A stretch of DNA of 64,000 nucleotides, from positions 177,954,663-178,018,662 of the forward strand of contig CM077647.1 in the NCBI GenBank assembly GCA_039707465.1, in the 5' to 3' direction. The notes beneath the pieces are model-generated. The model was given only the letters and a program-made list of their open reading frames with translations. It ran no database searches and was not told the origin of the DNA. Positions 1 to 10,025 of the stretch are shown here, in pieces. The translations under genes were made by a program, and so were the position numbers. This stretch comes from Rhabdophis nuchalis (lineage: Eukaryota > Chordata > Lepidosauria > Squamata > Natricidae). Numbering within the stretch: the stretch's first letter is position 1; each line of letters starts with the position of its first letter.

Positions 1-284
1 TTTTTGTCAAAAGAATTGTATAAATAGCCTTTAGGAGGCTTATAGAGTGCTCCTGGAGGCTGGGCGGGGGCAAAATTGAGCAAAAAAATGGCCCGTTTTT
101 CGTTCATTTCTGCCCTCCCCAGCCCCCAGGAGCACTCTGAAAGCTATGCACAGCCATTTTTGGTGAGGGGGGGGGGTGTTTTTGGGAGGCAAAAAAAATG
201 CTGCATTCACTGTATAAGACGCACCTAGGTTTTCAGCCTCTTTTTTGAGGGGAAAAAGTGCATCTTATACTCCGAAATATACGG
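1..284. mobile_element. Tc1/mariner-type MITE, family M1, right part
   Basis: The right end carries the inverted terminal motif shared by several copies in this window: GCATCTTATACTCCG, then AAATATACGG, followed by TA. The left end is outside the window or decayed. The interior repeats the GCTCCTGGAGGC / CCCAGGAGCACT pair. Confidence 0.55.
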
Positions 285-480
285 TAAGTCATCTGTGTGC
301 CACGTTTGGTTGAAACTGCTCAAGGCATTCCAGAGTTATGCTCGAACACACAAAGACAGAGACATACACACAGAGCCATTAAGGGAGGAAGCATACTGCT
401 TTCCTTTTCTGCCTTTCGGCTCATCACCAGAGACCATCTAGACAGAAAGCTATTAGTTCCGTTGTGTACTTTTTTTATAT

Positions 481-932
481 GTGTGTTAGGTTTTTGAGCT
501 GATCAATAAATAAACAAACAAACTAACTAACTAACTAAAAAACAAACAAATCAGGGAGACTATGATAGATCTATTTCGAGCTATTTAGCTCTCATCAGCT
601 AGCCATACCCTTACTGGGATTCGAACCAGGGAAGAAAAGGACAGCAGTATGCTTCCTCCCTTAATTGGGGCTTAACAGGGTATTGTGACACAAGCATATA
701 CTTATCCTCCTGTCTCAGCTGATCAGGATAAGAACCAGTGGGTCTGGTGGCAGTTACAGCTGCCTCACACGTAATACTTCCCTGGTGGTCTGGTGGCAGT
801 TACAGCTGCCTCACATGTAATACTTCCCTGGTTCGAATCCCAGTAAGGGTATGATGAGAGCTAAATAGCTCGAAATAGATCTATCCTAGTCTCCCTGATT
901 TATTTATTGATCAGCTCAAAAACCTAACACAC
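481..932. repeat. Inverted pair of tRNA-SINE-like sequences
   Basis: The arm at 481-631 (GTGTGTTAGGTTTTTGAGCT through TGGGATTCGAACCAGGG) returns as reverse complement at 827-932. The right arm contains GGTTCGAATCC, a good tRNA B box. Between the arms a 47-bp unit starting GGTCTGGTGGCAGTTACAGC is present twice in tandem (about 739-832). Related sequence is found at 14.4-15.2 kb. Confidence 0.6.
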
Positions 933-966
933 ACACACACACACATATGTATATATAATCAATAAT

Positions 967-1690
967 CGGATCTTACTGGACTGCCCTGCCCTTCGCACAG
1001 TCACTCAGGCACTCGTGACATCCCGACTCGACTACTGCAATGCTCTCTACATGGGGCTTCCCTTGAAGTGCACTCGAAAGCTACAGTTAGTTCAGAATGC
1101 AGCCGCGCGGGTGATTACGGGAGCTTCGAGGCACTCCCATATTACACCGATCCTGCGCGAGCTGCACTGGCTTCCTGTGGTCTTTCGGGTGCGCTTCAAG
1201 GTTTTGACGACCATCTTCAAAGCGCTCCATGGCTCGGGACCTAGTTATATGCAAGACCGTCTCCTGCCCCATACATCCCTCAGACCGATACACTCCCACA
1301 GAGAGGCCCTTCTCAGGGTGTCATCGGCCGGACAATGCCGACTGGCGACACCCAGGGGAAGGGCCTTCTCTGTGGCGGGCCCTGCCCTATGGAACGACCT
1401 ACCCCCAGAACTCCGTACCATCACTGACCTCCGCCTCTCCCGCCAGTGTTTAAAAACACACCTTTTTCATCAAGCCGGCCTAACATAACCTCCACTGGGA
1501 CTAATGTAGATAGTTTTAATTGGGGATTTTAATTGGTTTTAGCGCAGGACTGTTATTTAATAGGTTTTTTAAATTTTTTTGTATTATTTTGTATGTATTT
1601 TAAATTCCTGTGCGCCGCCCTGGGTCCTTTTGGAGAAGGGCGGGATATAAATCAAATAAATCAAATAAAAATAAATAAATAAATCATTAT
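967..1690 (+). mobile_element. L2-like LINE, 3' fragment
   Basis: The end of the RT ORF is open at 1015-1488 ([15 protein letters not shown] to HLFHQAGLT). It is followed by the 3' UTR with GGAGAAGGGCGGGATATAAA and an (AAAT)n tail. It is 5'-truncated and on the plus strand. It matches the C-terminal part of the 1086-codon LINE ORF at 46.5-49.8 kb. Confidence 0.85.
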
Positions 1691-2044
1691 TATTGTTTGT
1701 TAATAAAATATTTAATCAATTACAATTTTTATTATTATTATTAGTATACTTCATGATTTAATTATGCTTAATCATAATAATTAATCACTGTCCACTCTTG
1801 CTGGAAAAGATGCTGCCAAATTCCAACCAAGCGTTAGGATGAATGCATTCCCTGATCGCTGGGAAGAGATGCCAGCCTGTTTTTCTGATCCTCTCTAAAT
1901 TTAGCGTGTCGTACCAAGAATTGAGGAGATAGGGAAAAGATTTACCCAATCAGCAAGAGCCAACACCCGCTGGGAAAAATGATTAGCTCCCAAGTCTATT
2001 CTAAGTTTTCCGCCTCCAGACGCCGGAACCTCGAATTCAAGACC

Positions 2045-2628
2045 TGTTCCGACCGAGGCTTCCCGAGAGCATGAAGCCAACGCCTTGTCCCGACCAAAAA
2101 CCCTTTGTATTGATTGACTGTGAATTGTGCTCCTTCACACCCGGCAAAGTCTTTCGAAGGAAGATTTACAGTCCCAGACCTCATCTGGCTTGGAGAGCTG
2201 CCAGGCCCGATCTCTGCAGAACTCGGCAAGGAGTCTCCGAGAGTCCCGAACCAATGAAGCGAACGAATGGTCTCCTGCAAACTCCACTCCCCGGGCGCTC
2301 CCCTCTTTTATTCCCTCTGGGAGGAGCCGTTCGTCGTCCACCTGTGGCTTTACTCCCTAGTCAACCCCTGTTCTGTAGCTCTTCTCTTTGTCTGGCAACT
2401 CTGCGCATGCGTACCCTGGGAACAGGCTCCAGCTGTTCTTCCGCCTCACGGATGTCTGGCTCCGAAGGTAGCTGATAACTGGCATACGGCTCTGGCCCCC
2501 TCTCTGCCTCTGACGCAGAGCCCTCATCCGAGCCTTCCCCAGACTCCAGGACTGGCCCATCTTCCTCCCCAACCCCCTCACAGTCCGAATTTGCTGTCGG
2601 CTCCACTGACCACTGGCGGGCCACAAGA
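2045..2628 (-). mobile_element. LTR, family A (minus)
   Basis: This is the reverse-complement copy of the LTR at 2928-3495. It shares the promoter-like GGAATAAAAG motif and the AATAAA-type signal near its 3' end. Both sides carry AGACC (2040-2044 and 2629-2633), a possible 5-bp target duplication. However, sequence just beyond the 3' end (2044 down to about 1800) also flanks the copy at 21554, so it may be internal element sequence. No coding region is present. Confidence 0.6.
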
Positions 2629-2927
2629 AGACCGCTCGATATTTCCAATATTTTGTTTTTGCCCTCCATTCAATGTTGTCCAATTCTTAAAGAGGACCCA
2701 AAGAAGTCCCTGAAAATTTTTTGGGCCAGGTTTTGCCCCCACCCCCACCCCACAAGTGATTTGCCATTGCCTCCTTTTTTAGGGCTGAGGAAAAGTGGCT
2801 GGCCCAACCTGCAGGACTAGAACTCACACACTCCTGGGTTCGGGGAAACGACGACTTCTGAGGCTTTCACTGATCAACCAGTCTGTCTCTGATCCCAAAG
2901 ATGTCTCCTTCCCCAAATGGAAGGGAC

Positions 2928-3495
2928 TGTTGTGGCCTGCCAGCAGTAACAGATTCGGACAGTGAAGAGGTTGGGGAGGAACATGGGCCAGTCCTGGAGT
3001 CTGGAGAAGGCTCGGATGAGGGCTCTGCGTCGGAGGCAGAGAGGGGGCTGGAGCCATCTGACAGTTATCAGCTAGCTTCTGAGTCAGGCATCAGTGAGGC
3101 AGAAGAACAGCTGGAGCCTGTTCCCTGGGTGCGCATGCGCAGAGTGGCCAGACGAAGGGAACAGCTAAAGAACGGGGGTCGACTTGCGAGTAAAGCCACA
3201 GGTGGACGATGAATGGCCCCTCCCAGAGGGAATAAAAGACGGAGCGCCCGGGGAGTGGAGTTTGCAGGAGACCATTTGTTCGCTTCATTGGTTCCTGACT
3301 CTCCGAGACTCCTTGCCAAGTTTTGCAGAGATCGGCCTGGCAGCTCTCCAAGCCAGAGAAGGTCTGTGACCGTAAATCCTCCCTTGAAAGACTTCGCTGT
3401 CTGTGAACGAGCAGAATTCACCGTCAATCAATAAAGGGGTTTTTGGTCAGGACAAGGCGTTTGCTTCATGCTTTTGGGAGGCCTGGGTCAGAACA
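2928..3495 (+). mobile_element. Solo LTR, family A, with 5-bp target duplication
   Basis: It starts TGTTGTGGCC and ends TCAGAACA (TG...CA). It has a TATA-like GAATAAAAGACGG near 3230 and AATAAAGG near 3433. It is flanked by perfect GGGAC repeats at 2923-2927 and 3496-3500. This is a solo long terminal repeat left by recombination of a Gypsy- or retrovirus-like element. No internal genes are seen. Confidence 0.75.
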
Positions 3496-3574
3496 GGGAC
3501 CTTGGAGGTCATCTAGCCCAACCCCCTGGCCAAGTTGGAATTAGTTGGAATATTGCGCCCGATGTTGGTTGACA

Positions 3575-3840
3575 GCGTGGGGAAAAATGATGTGGAGACT
3601 CTAGAAAAAGTGCCGAGAAGAAGAACAAAAATGATTAGGGAACTGGAGGCTAAAACGTACGAAGAACGCTTGCTAGAATTGGGTAGGTCTCCTTTTTAAT
3701 GGGGAAAAAAAGACTAGGAGAGAAGCAACTTAGAACCGAGGAGAAATATCCTGACAGTTAGAACAATTAACCAGTGGAACAGAAGTTGCCTCCAGAAGTT
3801 GTGAATGCCCCAACACTGGAAGTCTTCAAGAAGATGTTGG
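3575..3840 (+). mobile_element. CR1 LINE remnant
   Basis: It shows decayed homology to the CR1 RT C-terminus of better copies in the window (GTGGAGACTCTAGAAAAAGT; AAACGTACGAAGAACG; AGTGGAACAGAAG). It is frameshifted and has internal deletions. It leads straight into the tandem array of CR1 3' ends. Confidence 0.6.
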
Positions 3841-4882
3841 ATAGCCATTTGTCTGAAACATTATAGGGCTTCCTGCCTAAGCAGGGGGTTGGGCTAGAAG
3901 ACCTCCAAGGTCCCTTCCAACTCTGCTATTGTATTATTGAACACACTGGAGGTTTGGAAGATGATGTTGGATAGCCATTTGCCTGAAATGGTATAGGGTT
4001 ACCTGCCTAGGCAGGGGGTTGGACTAGAAGACCTCCAAGGTCCCTTCCAACTCTGCTATTGTATTATTGTATTATTGAACACACTGGAGGATTTGAAGAT
4101 GATGTTGGATAGCCATTTGTCTGAAGGGGTGTAGGGTTACCTGCCTAGGCAGGGGGTTGGGCTAGAAGACCTCCAAGGTCTCTTCCAACTCTGCTATTGT
4201 ATTGTTGTATTATTGTACACACTGGAGGTTTTGAAGATGATGTTGGATAGCCATTTGTCTGAAGGGGTATAGGGTTACCTGCCTAGGCAGGGGGTTGGAC
4301 TAGAAGACCTCCAAGGTCCCTTCCAACTCTGCTATTGTATTATTGTATTATTGAACACACTGGAGGTTTTGAAGATGATGTTGGATAGCCATTTGTCTGA
4401 AGGGGTGTAGGGTTACCTGCCTAGGCAGGGGGTTGGGCTAGAAGACCTCCAAGGTCCCTTCCAACTCTGCTATTGTATTATTGTATTATTGTACACACTG
4501 GAGGTTTGGAAGATGATGTTGGATAGCCATTTGTCTGAAATGGTATAGGGTTTCCTGCCTAGGCAGGGGGTTGGACTAGAAGACCTCCAAGGTCCCTTCC
4601 AACTCTGCTATTGTATTATTGTATTATTGAACACACTGGAGGTTTTGAAGATGATGTTGGATAGCCATTTGTCTGAAGTGGTGTAGAGTTTCCTGCCTAA
4701 GCAGGGGGTTGGGCTAGAAGACCTCCAAGGTCCCTTCCAACTCTGCTATTGTATTATTGTATTATTGTACACACTGGAGGTTTGGAAGATGATGTTGGAT
4801 AGCCATTTGTCTGAAGGGGTGTAGGGTTACCTGCCTAGGCAGGGGGTTGGGCTAGAAGACCTCCAAGGTCCCTTCCAACTCG
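3803..4882 (+). repeat. 138-bp tandem array derived from a CR1 3' end
   Basis: The landmark ACACACTGGA recurs at 3941, 4079, 4217, 4355, 4493, 4631 and 4769, exactly 138 bp apart. Each unit holds the last codons of the CR1 ORF (TTGGATAGCCATTTGTCTGA), the GGTTGGACTAGAAGACCT tail and ATTGTATT repeats. There are about 7.5 units. Confidence 0.92.
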
Positions 4883-4929
4883 GTTATTATTATTATTTTT
4901 CCCCAAGTTATCCCTATGGAAGGGGGTAG

Positions 4930-5335
4930 ATTTTAAAGAGAAAGGATGCTCCCTTTGATTGACAGGGCAACGCAGCTGCAGAGCGGCTCGCTCCTTCCAT
5001 GCTCCCCAAAGTCAACCTGATCCCCTTCCTGTGTCCCCACCCCCACCCCTCCTGCCACCTGCCTGCCCCCCCCTCCAAATCTTCCTCCATCAACTTTTCC
5101 AGGGCTCACGACTCCCGAAACCCCGGGAAGGGGGCAGGGGAGAAGGCAATGAGTTATCCATCGCTTTGCCATGGCAACGTCCTTGTGGTCGTTGGGGGGA
5201 GAGTTGCCACGGAGACAGGATGTTATCCCATCGCTACGGCAACCAACGTCTCGGCAGCAGCCAAGCAACCCCGGGCCCAGCATCCAACCTTAGGAGGGGG
5301 CAAGGATCATGGACGAGGGCGGGAATTAAGGGGCA
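4930..5335. promoter_or_regulatory. GC-rich non-repetitive segment with RFX/X-box-like motifs
   Basis: This is one of the few stretches in the first 9 kb that I cannot assign to a repeat. It has a perfect palindrome TTGCCATGGCAA (5166-5177), GTTGCCACGGAGAC (5203-5216) and CGCTACGGCAAC (5232-5243, the reverse of GTTGCCGTAGCG). All resemble RFX X-box sites (GTNRCC...RGYAAC). It could be an enhancer or promoter. No gene attached to it can be seen. Confidence 0.35.
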
Positions 5336-5339
5336 TGGA

Positions 5340-5420
5340 AGGGTGGGAGAGAGAGAGAAGGAGAGAGAGAGAGAGGGAGGGAGGGAGGGAAGGAGGGAGG
5401 GAAGGAAGGAAGGAGGAATA
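5340..5420. repeat. GA-rich simple repeat
   Basis: Purine-only tract of GAGA, GGGA and GGAA units. It has no coding meaning. Confidence 0.8.
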
Positions 5421-5685
5421 AGCAGGGAGGTCTAAGGTGGAGACTCGGTGTCTGGTCCCCCAGATGGGGAGGGGGGAGACACCCCCCCCCCCCCAAGATG
5501 CAGCCAAGTGAGGGAACTCCCTGGCAAAAATGAATTGTCCTCCCCGCCGGCATCCAGAGCCATCTGCTGCAGGACAACTGCAACAATTTGTTTCTTTCAA
5601 ATAAATTTTAAAAAACCACATTATTTTCATTGCTTTCCTTTCCTTCTGTCCCTCCTTTTGCAACATTTTTTGCAACAATTCTCTT

Positions 5686-6835
5686 ATTTTATTTAAATCA
5701 CATTTATATCCCGCCCTTCTCCACGAAGGACCCAGGGCGGCGCACAGGAATTTTTTAAAATATACAAAATGATAAATACGAAAATTTAAAAACATATTAA
5801 ATTACGGTCCTATGCTAAAACCAATTAAAATAGCCCCGACGGGAGGTTAGGATAGGCCGGCTTGCTGAAAGAGGTGTGTCTTTAGACACTGGCGGAAGAG
5901 GCGGAGGTCGGAGATGGTACGCAATTCGGGTGGTAGGTCGTTCCAGAGGGCAGGGCCCGCCACAGAGAAGGCTCTTCCCCTGGGTGTCGCCAACCGGCAT
6001 TGCCCGGCCGACGGCACCCTGAGAAGGCCCTCTCTGTGGGAGCGAATCGGTCGAAGGGATGTATGGGGCAGGAGACGGTCTCGCATATAACTAGGCCCCG
6101 AGCCATGGAGCGTTTTAAAGATGGTCGTCAGAACCTTGAAGCGCACCTGAAAGACCACAGGAAGCCAGTGCAGCTCACGCAGATCGGTGTTATATGGGAG
6201 TGTCTAGGCGCTCCCGTAATCACCCGCGCGGCTGCATTTTGGACTAACTGTAGCTTTCGAATGCACCTCAAGGGAAGCCCCATGTAGAGAGCATTACAGT
6301 AGTCGAGTCGAGATGTCATGAGGGCCTGAGTGACTGTGCAAAGGGCAGCCCGGTCCAGTAAGGGGCGCAATTGGCGCATCAGGCGTACCTGATGAAACGC
6401 CCCCCTGGCCACGGCCGCCACATGGTCCTCCATGGACAGCCGGGAATCCAGGAGGACACCCAAATTGCGCGCCCCCTCCACGGGGGCCGGTGTTTTGCCC
6501 CCAATGGCCAGAGTTGGAGTAATCTGGCTGAACCGGGGTGCCGGAAACCACAGCCACTCAGTCTTGGATGGGTTGAGCTTGAGTTTGTTACTACCCATCC
6601 AGATCCGTACGGCCTCCAAACACCGGGACATAACCTCGGCGGCATCGTTGGGGTGGTATGGGGTGCATATGTACAGCTGAGTATCATCAGCGTACAGATG
6701 ATATCCCACCCCAAAACCACCGATGATCTCGCCCAGCGGCTTCATATATGTGTTGAATAGGAGGGGCGAGAGGACCAACCCCTGAGGAACCCCACCATTT
6801 CTCTGATAGTAGGGTAACTCGTCGGGGTTCCAAAC
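5686..6835 (-). mobile_element. L2-like LINE, 5'-truncated, broken ORF
   Basis: Minus-strand RT (YHLYADDTQLY with YADD present, 6778 downward), then the C-terminal domain ([20 protein letters not shown]) and the 3' UTR with GCCCTGGGTCCTTCGTGG and GGGCGGGATATAAATG. The frame changes near 6130-6160, so this is a pseudogene. It is 5'-truncated within the RT. Confidence 0.85.
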
Positions 6836-6842
6836 AGCATCC

Positions 6843-7225
6843 CAAATTAAATCAAGGATTCCTCAAAGTTCCCATGGATTAGAGAGCCACGTCGGCACCT
6901 TTTCGGAAAACTCCAAACTGAATGCTTCCCGGTTTTCCCCATCCATTTGGAAGTTCAAGATCTTTCCCCCCACCCACCCACCCACCCACAAGCCCATCCC
7001 GTGATCCAATCTTCCCCTGCCATGCTGGCAGCTTCCACCCATCCAGTTCCGGTCAGAGGCAGAGGTGCCGAGACAAAGGATGACCTTGGGTTTCTAGAAA
7101 GGAATTTTGTTTTGGCTAAATCGCATCTCACTCCTACAAACCTATTATTCTATTCTAGAGTAATAGAAAGTGTGGCAGGACAAAAATGCGAAAGAAAAGA
7201 TGGCTGGAGACCCGAAACAAAGTGT
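6843..7225 (-). mobile_element. LTR-like repeat, family B (minus)
   Basis: It contains the block GACAAAGGATGACCTTGGGT and TTTCTAGAAAGGAA that recurs, in either strand, at 7.6, 8.1, 31.7, 38.8, 41.6 and 55.8 kb. The plus-strand family carries an AATAAATTGGAA signal near the end and finishes ACCCTGACA. I read the family as solo LTRs, with modest certainty. Confidence 0.45.
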
Positions 7226-7350
7226 GTTATTATTGTGCTAATTTCATGCTTCCAAATTGCATCTAAAAGTCAATCAGGCAAAGGATTCCTCAAAGTTCCC
7301 ATTTATGAAGAGAGACATGTTGGCACATCTGGGAAAACTCGAATCTGAAA

Positions 7351-8602
7351 TATTTCTCCTGCCGCCTTGAGTCCGAAAGCCGTTCCATAGGTGGAAGGCG
7401 TAGACATTGTGGTGAGGTACCGACGTTTAGAACTGTAAGGAACCCCAGACCGCTCCTGAGTGAAGGAGTGGAATGTCTGTCAGTTTGAACTGAGGTAACG
7501 GAATGTGAGGCAACTGGCAGTTGGAACAGAGTTCTTTTCAGGTGGGGAGGGGAAGTAGAACTCCTTAGCATCAGAGCATGTTGATTACTGTATAAGAAAT
7601 ACTAATGATCTGATGGTCAGGTGCAGAGGTGCAAAGACAAAGGATGACCTTGGGTTTCTAGAAAGGAATTTTTGTTTTGGCTACATCGCCTCTCACTCCT
7701 ACAAACTCCTCAAGCATATTAAAACACAAGCTGGGTACCTATGCTTCGCAACGAAACTATATGATCGGGCTATGAAGGAGAAATTCGGGTCACAATCCGT
7801 TGGCTCAGTGGTGGTCGGTGATTGAAACACCTTTAAGGGAATATTTCTCCTGCCGCCTTGAGTCCGAAAGCCGTTCCATAGGTGGAAGGCGTAGACATTG
7901 TGGTGAGGTACCGACGTTTAGAACTGTAAGGAGCCCCAGACCGCTCCTGAGGGAAGGAGTGGAACGTCTTGTCAGTTTGAACTGAGGTAACAGAATGTGA
8001 GGCAACTGGCAGTTGGAACAGAGTTCTTTTCAGGTGGGGAGGGGAAGTAGAACTCCTTAGCATCAGAGCATGTTGATTACTGTATAAGAAATACTAATAA
8101 TCTGATGGTCAGGTGCAGAGGTGCAAAGACAAAGGATGACCTTGGGTTTCTAGAAAGGAATTTTTGTTTTGGCTACATCGCCTCTTACTGCTTCAAACTC
8201 CTCAAGCATATTAAAACACAAGCTGGGTACCTATGCTTCGCGACGAAACTATGTGATTGGGCTATGAAGGAAAAATTCGGGTCCCAATCCGTTGGCTCAG
8301 TGGTGGTCGGTGATTGAAACACCTTTAAGGGAATATTTCTCCTGCTGCCTTGAGTCCGAAAGCCGTTCCATAGGTGGAAGGCGTAGACATTGTGGTGAGG
8401 TACCGACGTTTAGAACTGTAAGGAGCCCCAGACCGCTCCTGAGGGAAGGAGTGGGACGTCTTGTCAGTTTGAACTGAGGTAACGGAATGTGAGGCAACTG
8501 GCAGTTGGAACAGAGTTCTTTTCAGGTGGGGAGGGGAAGTAGAACTCCTTAGCATCAGAGCATGTTGATTACTGTATAAGAAATACTAATGATCTGATGG
8601 TC
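7351..8602. repeat. 492-bp tandem repeat, about 2.5 copies
   Basis: TATTTCTCCTGC starts at 7351, 7842 and 8334 (spacing 491 and 492 bp). The copies are nearly identical, so the duplication is recent. Each full unit includes part of LTR family B and a segment with AGTCCGAAAGCCGTTCCATA and CCGTTGGCTCAGTGGTGGTC. Short ORFs of 60-76 codons are duplicated with the unit and are not genes. Confidence 0.9.
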
Positions 8603-8604
8603 AT

Positions 8605-8975
8605 TTTGAAAAATCCTTTCTTAGTGAGCACCTAGAAGCCAAGAGGAACATGATAGCAGGCTTCCAATATTTAGGAGGCTGCCCCCAAAGAAGAGGGGCT
8701 CAATTTATTTTCCACAGCACCAGAAGGCAGGACAAGAAGCAACGGATGGGAAGTAATCATGGAGAGAACCAACCTGGAATAAAGAAATTTCCTGACAGTG
8801 AAGACAATTCACCAGTGGAACAACTTGCCACTAGAAGTTCTAGGTGCTCCAAAACTGAAGGCTTTTAAGAGGTTGGACAAAACTTGTTTGTCTGAAATGG
8901 TCTAGGATGTCCTGCCGAAGCAAGGGATTGGATTACAAGACCACCGAGGTCCCTCCCAAATGTTATTTTGTGTAG
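8605..8975 (+). mobile_element. Old CR1 3' fragment
   Basis: It is a divergent copy of the CR1 RT C-terminus (GAACATGATAGCAGGCTTCC; GACAAGAAGCAACGGATGGG; AATTTCCTGACAGT) and of the tail (GGATTGGATTACAAGACC). It has more substitutions than the copies at 22, 26, 34, 56 and 60 kb. Confidence 0.75.
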
Positions 8976-9084
8976 TAAAACCCACCATTTGTCTATCTCA
9001 GTGCTACTCTGTGAGACCTATCACACCAACTGTGGAATCCAGAACCTGGCCACCTCCAGGGTGATGGGATCAGAAAGAACGTCA

Positions 9085-9825
9085 ATGGATCGTCCTTGAC
9101 TTACAACCTATTTGTTCAGTTACAACAGCACTGCACCATGATTTACGGCTGATCCTTACCACTTAAAACCATTGTGCCCTCATGGTTGTGTGATCAAAAT
9201 TTGGGATTTTTGCATGGACAGGAAGTCCTCGAGCTATGACCCCCCATTTGGCCCCAATTGTTTATTAGGTAGCAAGTGAAACGTGTGTTCAGTGAATTTT
9301 GCCTTATTGTATGACCGTTTGTGCCCCAGTTGTTAAGTGAATCAGTGCAGTGGTTCAGTTAGCGACAGAGTAGTTAAATGAAACTTTGCTTCCCCGGGGA
9401 CTTGTGCCTAAACAGGATGGCATAGAGCTCAAGTTCCACAACGATCGTGGTCATAAGTCACTCGTTTCAGTGACGCAACTCTGAAGCGGGCACTAAATGA
9501 GCTGCCCTAAGGCAAAGATTTGCTGCATTTACAACAGCGGCAATATCTTGGGGGTCTCACGAGTGCCATTTGCGACCTACCCAGCCCCTTTCCAAAAGCA
9601 AAGTCAGCCGGGGTGGGAAGGCGGATTTGTTTAACGTCCATGCGACTCGCTTAGCAACCGCAATGATTTGCTTAGCGACCGTGGCAATAAATGGCCATAA
9701 AATCAGCCACAGCGCATCGTTAACAATTGACTTGCTGAGGGAAAGAAATTCGGGCTCCCAATGGTCTATGGAGGCTTTCGGCGGTCTCAACCGTGGTCGT
9801 AAGTTGGAGGACTGTATTTTAGCCT
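9085..9825. mobile_element. MITE-like repeat with CGACTTAC-type ends
   Basis: The ends are inverted: CGTCCTTGACTTACAACC at the left and GTCGTAAGTTGGAGGAC at the right. The interior has many variants of GTTAAGTGAATC and TTAGCAACC. A related copy is at 42296-42976. The superfamily is unclear and there is no transposase ORF. Confidence 0.55.
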
Positions 9826-9945
9826 AGCTTCTGGTCGTGGAGATTTGGGGCGAAAAGGGGGGTGGGACTCCTGGCCGACAGAATTATTTTCCCCAGGGAA
9901 AGAGTTCTGTGGGGGAAAGAACAAGGCAGAGATAGATACAGACAT

Positions 9946-10008
<63 letters not shown>
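9946..10008. repeat. (GA)n microsatellite
   Basis: About 60 bp of nearly pure GA dinucleotides. Confidence 0.95.
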
Positions 10009-10011
<3 letters not shown>

Positions 10012-10025
10012 TATCATTTCTCCCT

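Noticed and set aside
2901..3212. 103-codon acidic ORF ([20 protein letters not shown])
   Set aside because: It recurs inside every LTR-A copy and is non-coding LTR sequence, with frames broken in other copies.
3803..4882. CRISPR-like array
   Set aside because: The 138-bp units are wholly repeated, with no unique spacers, and derive from a CR1 LINE; the genome is a vertebrate's.
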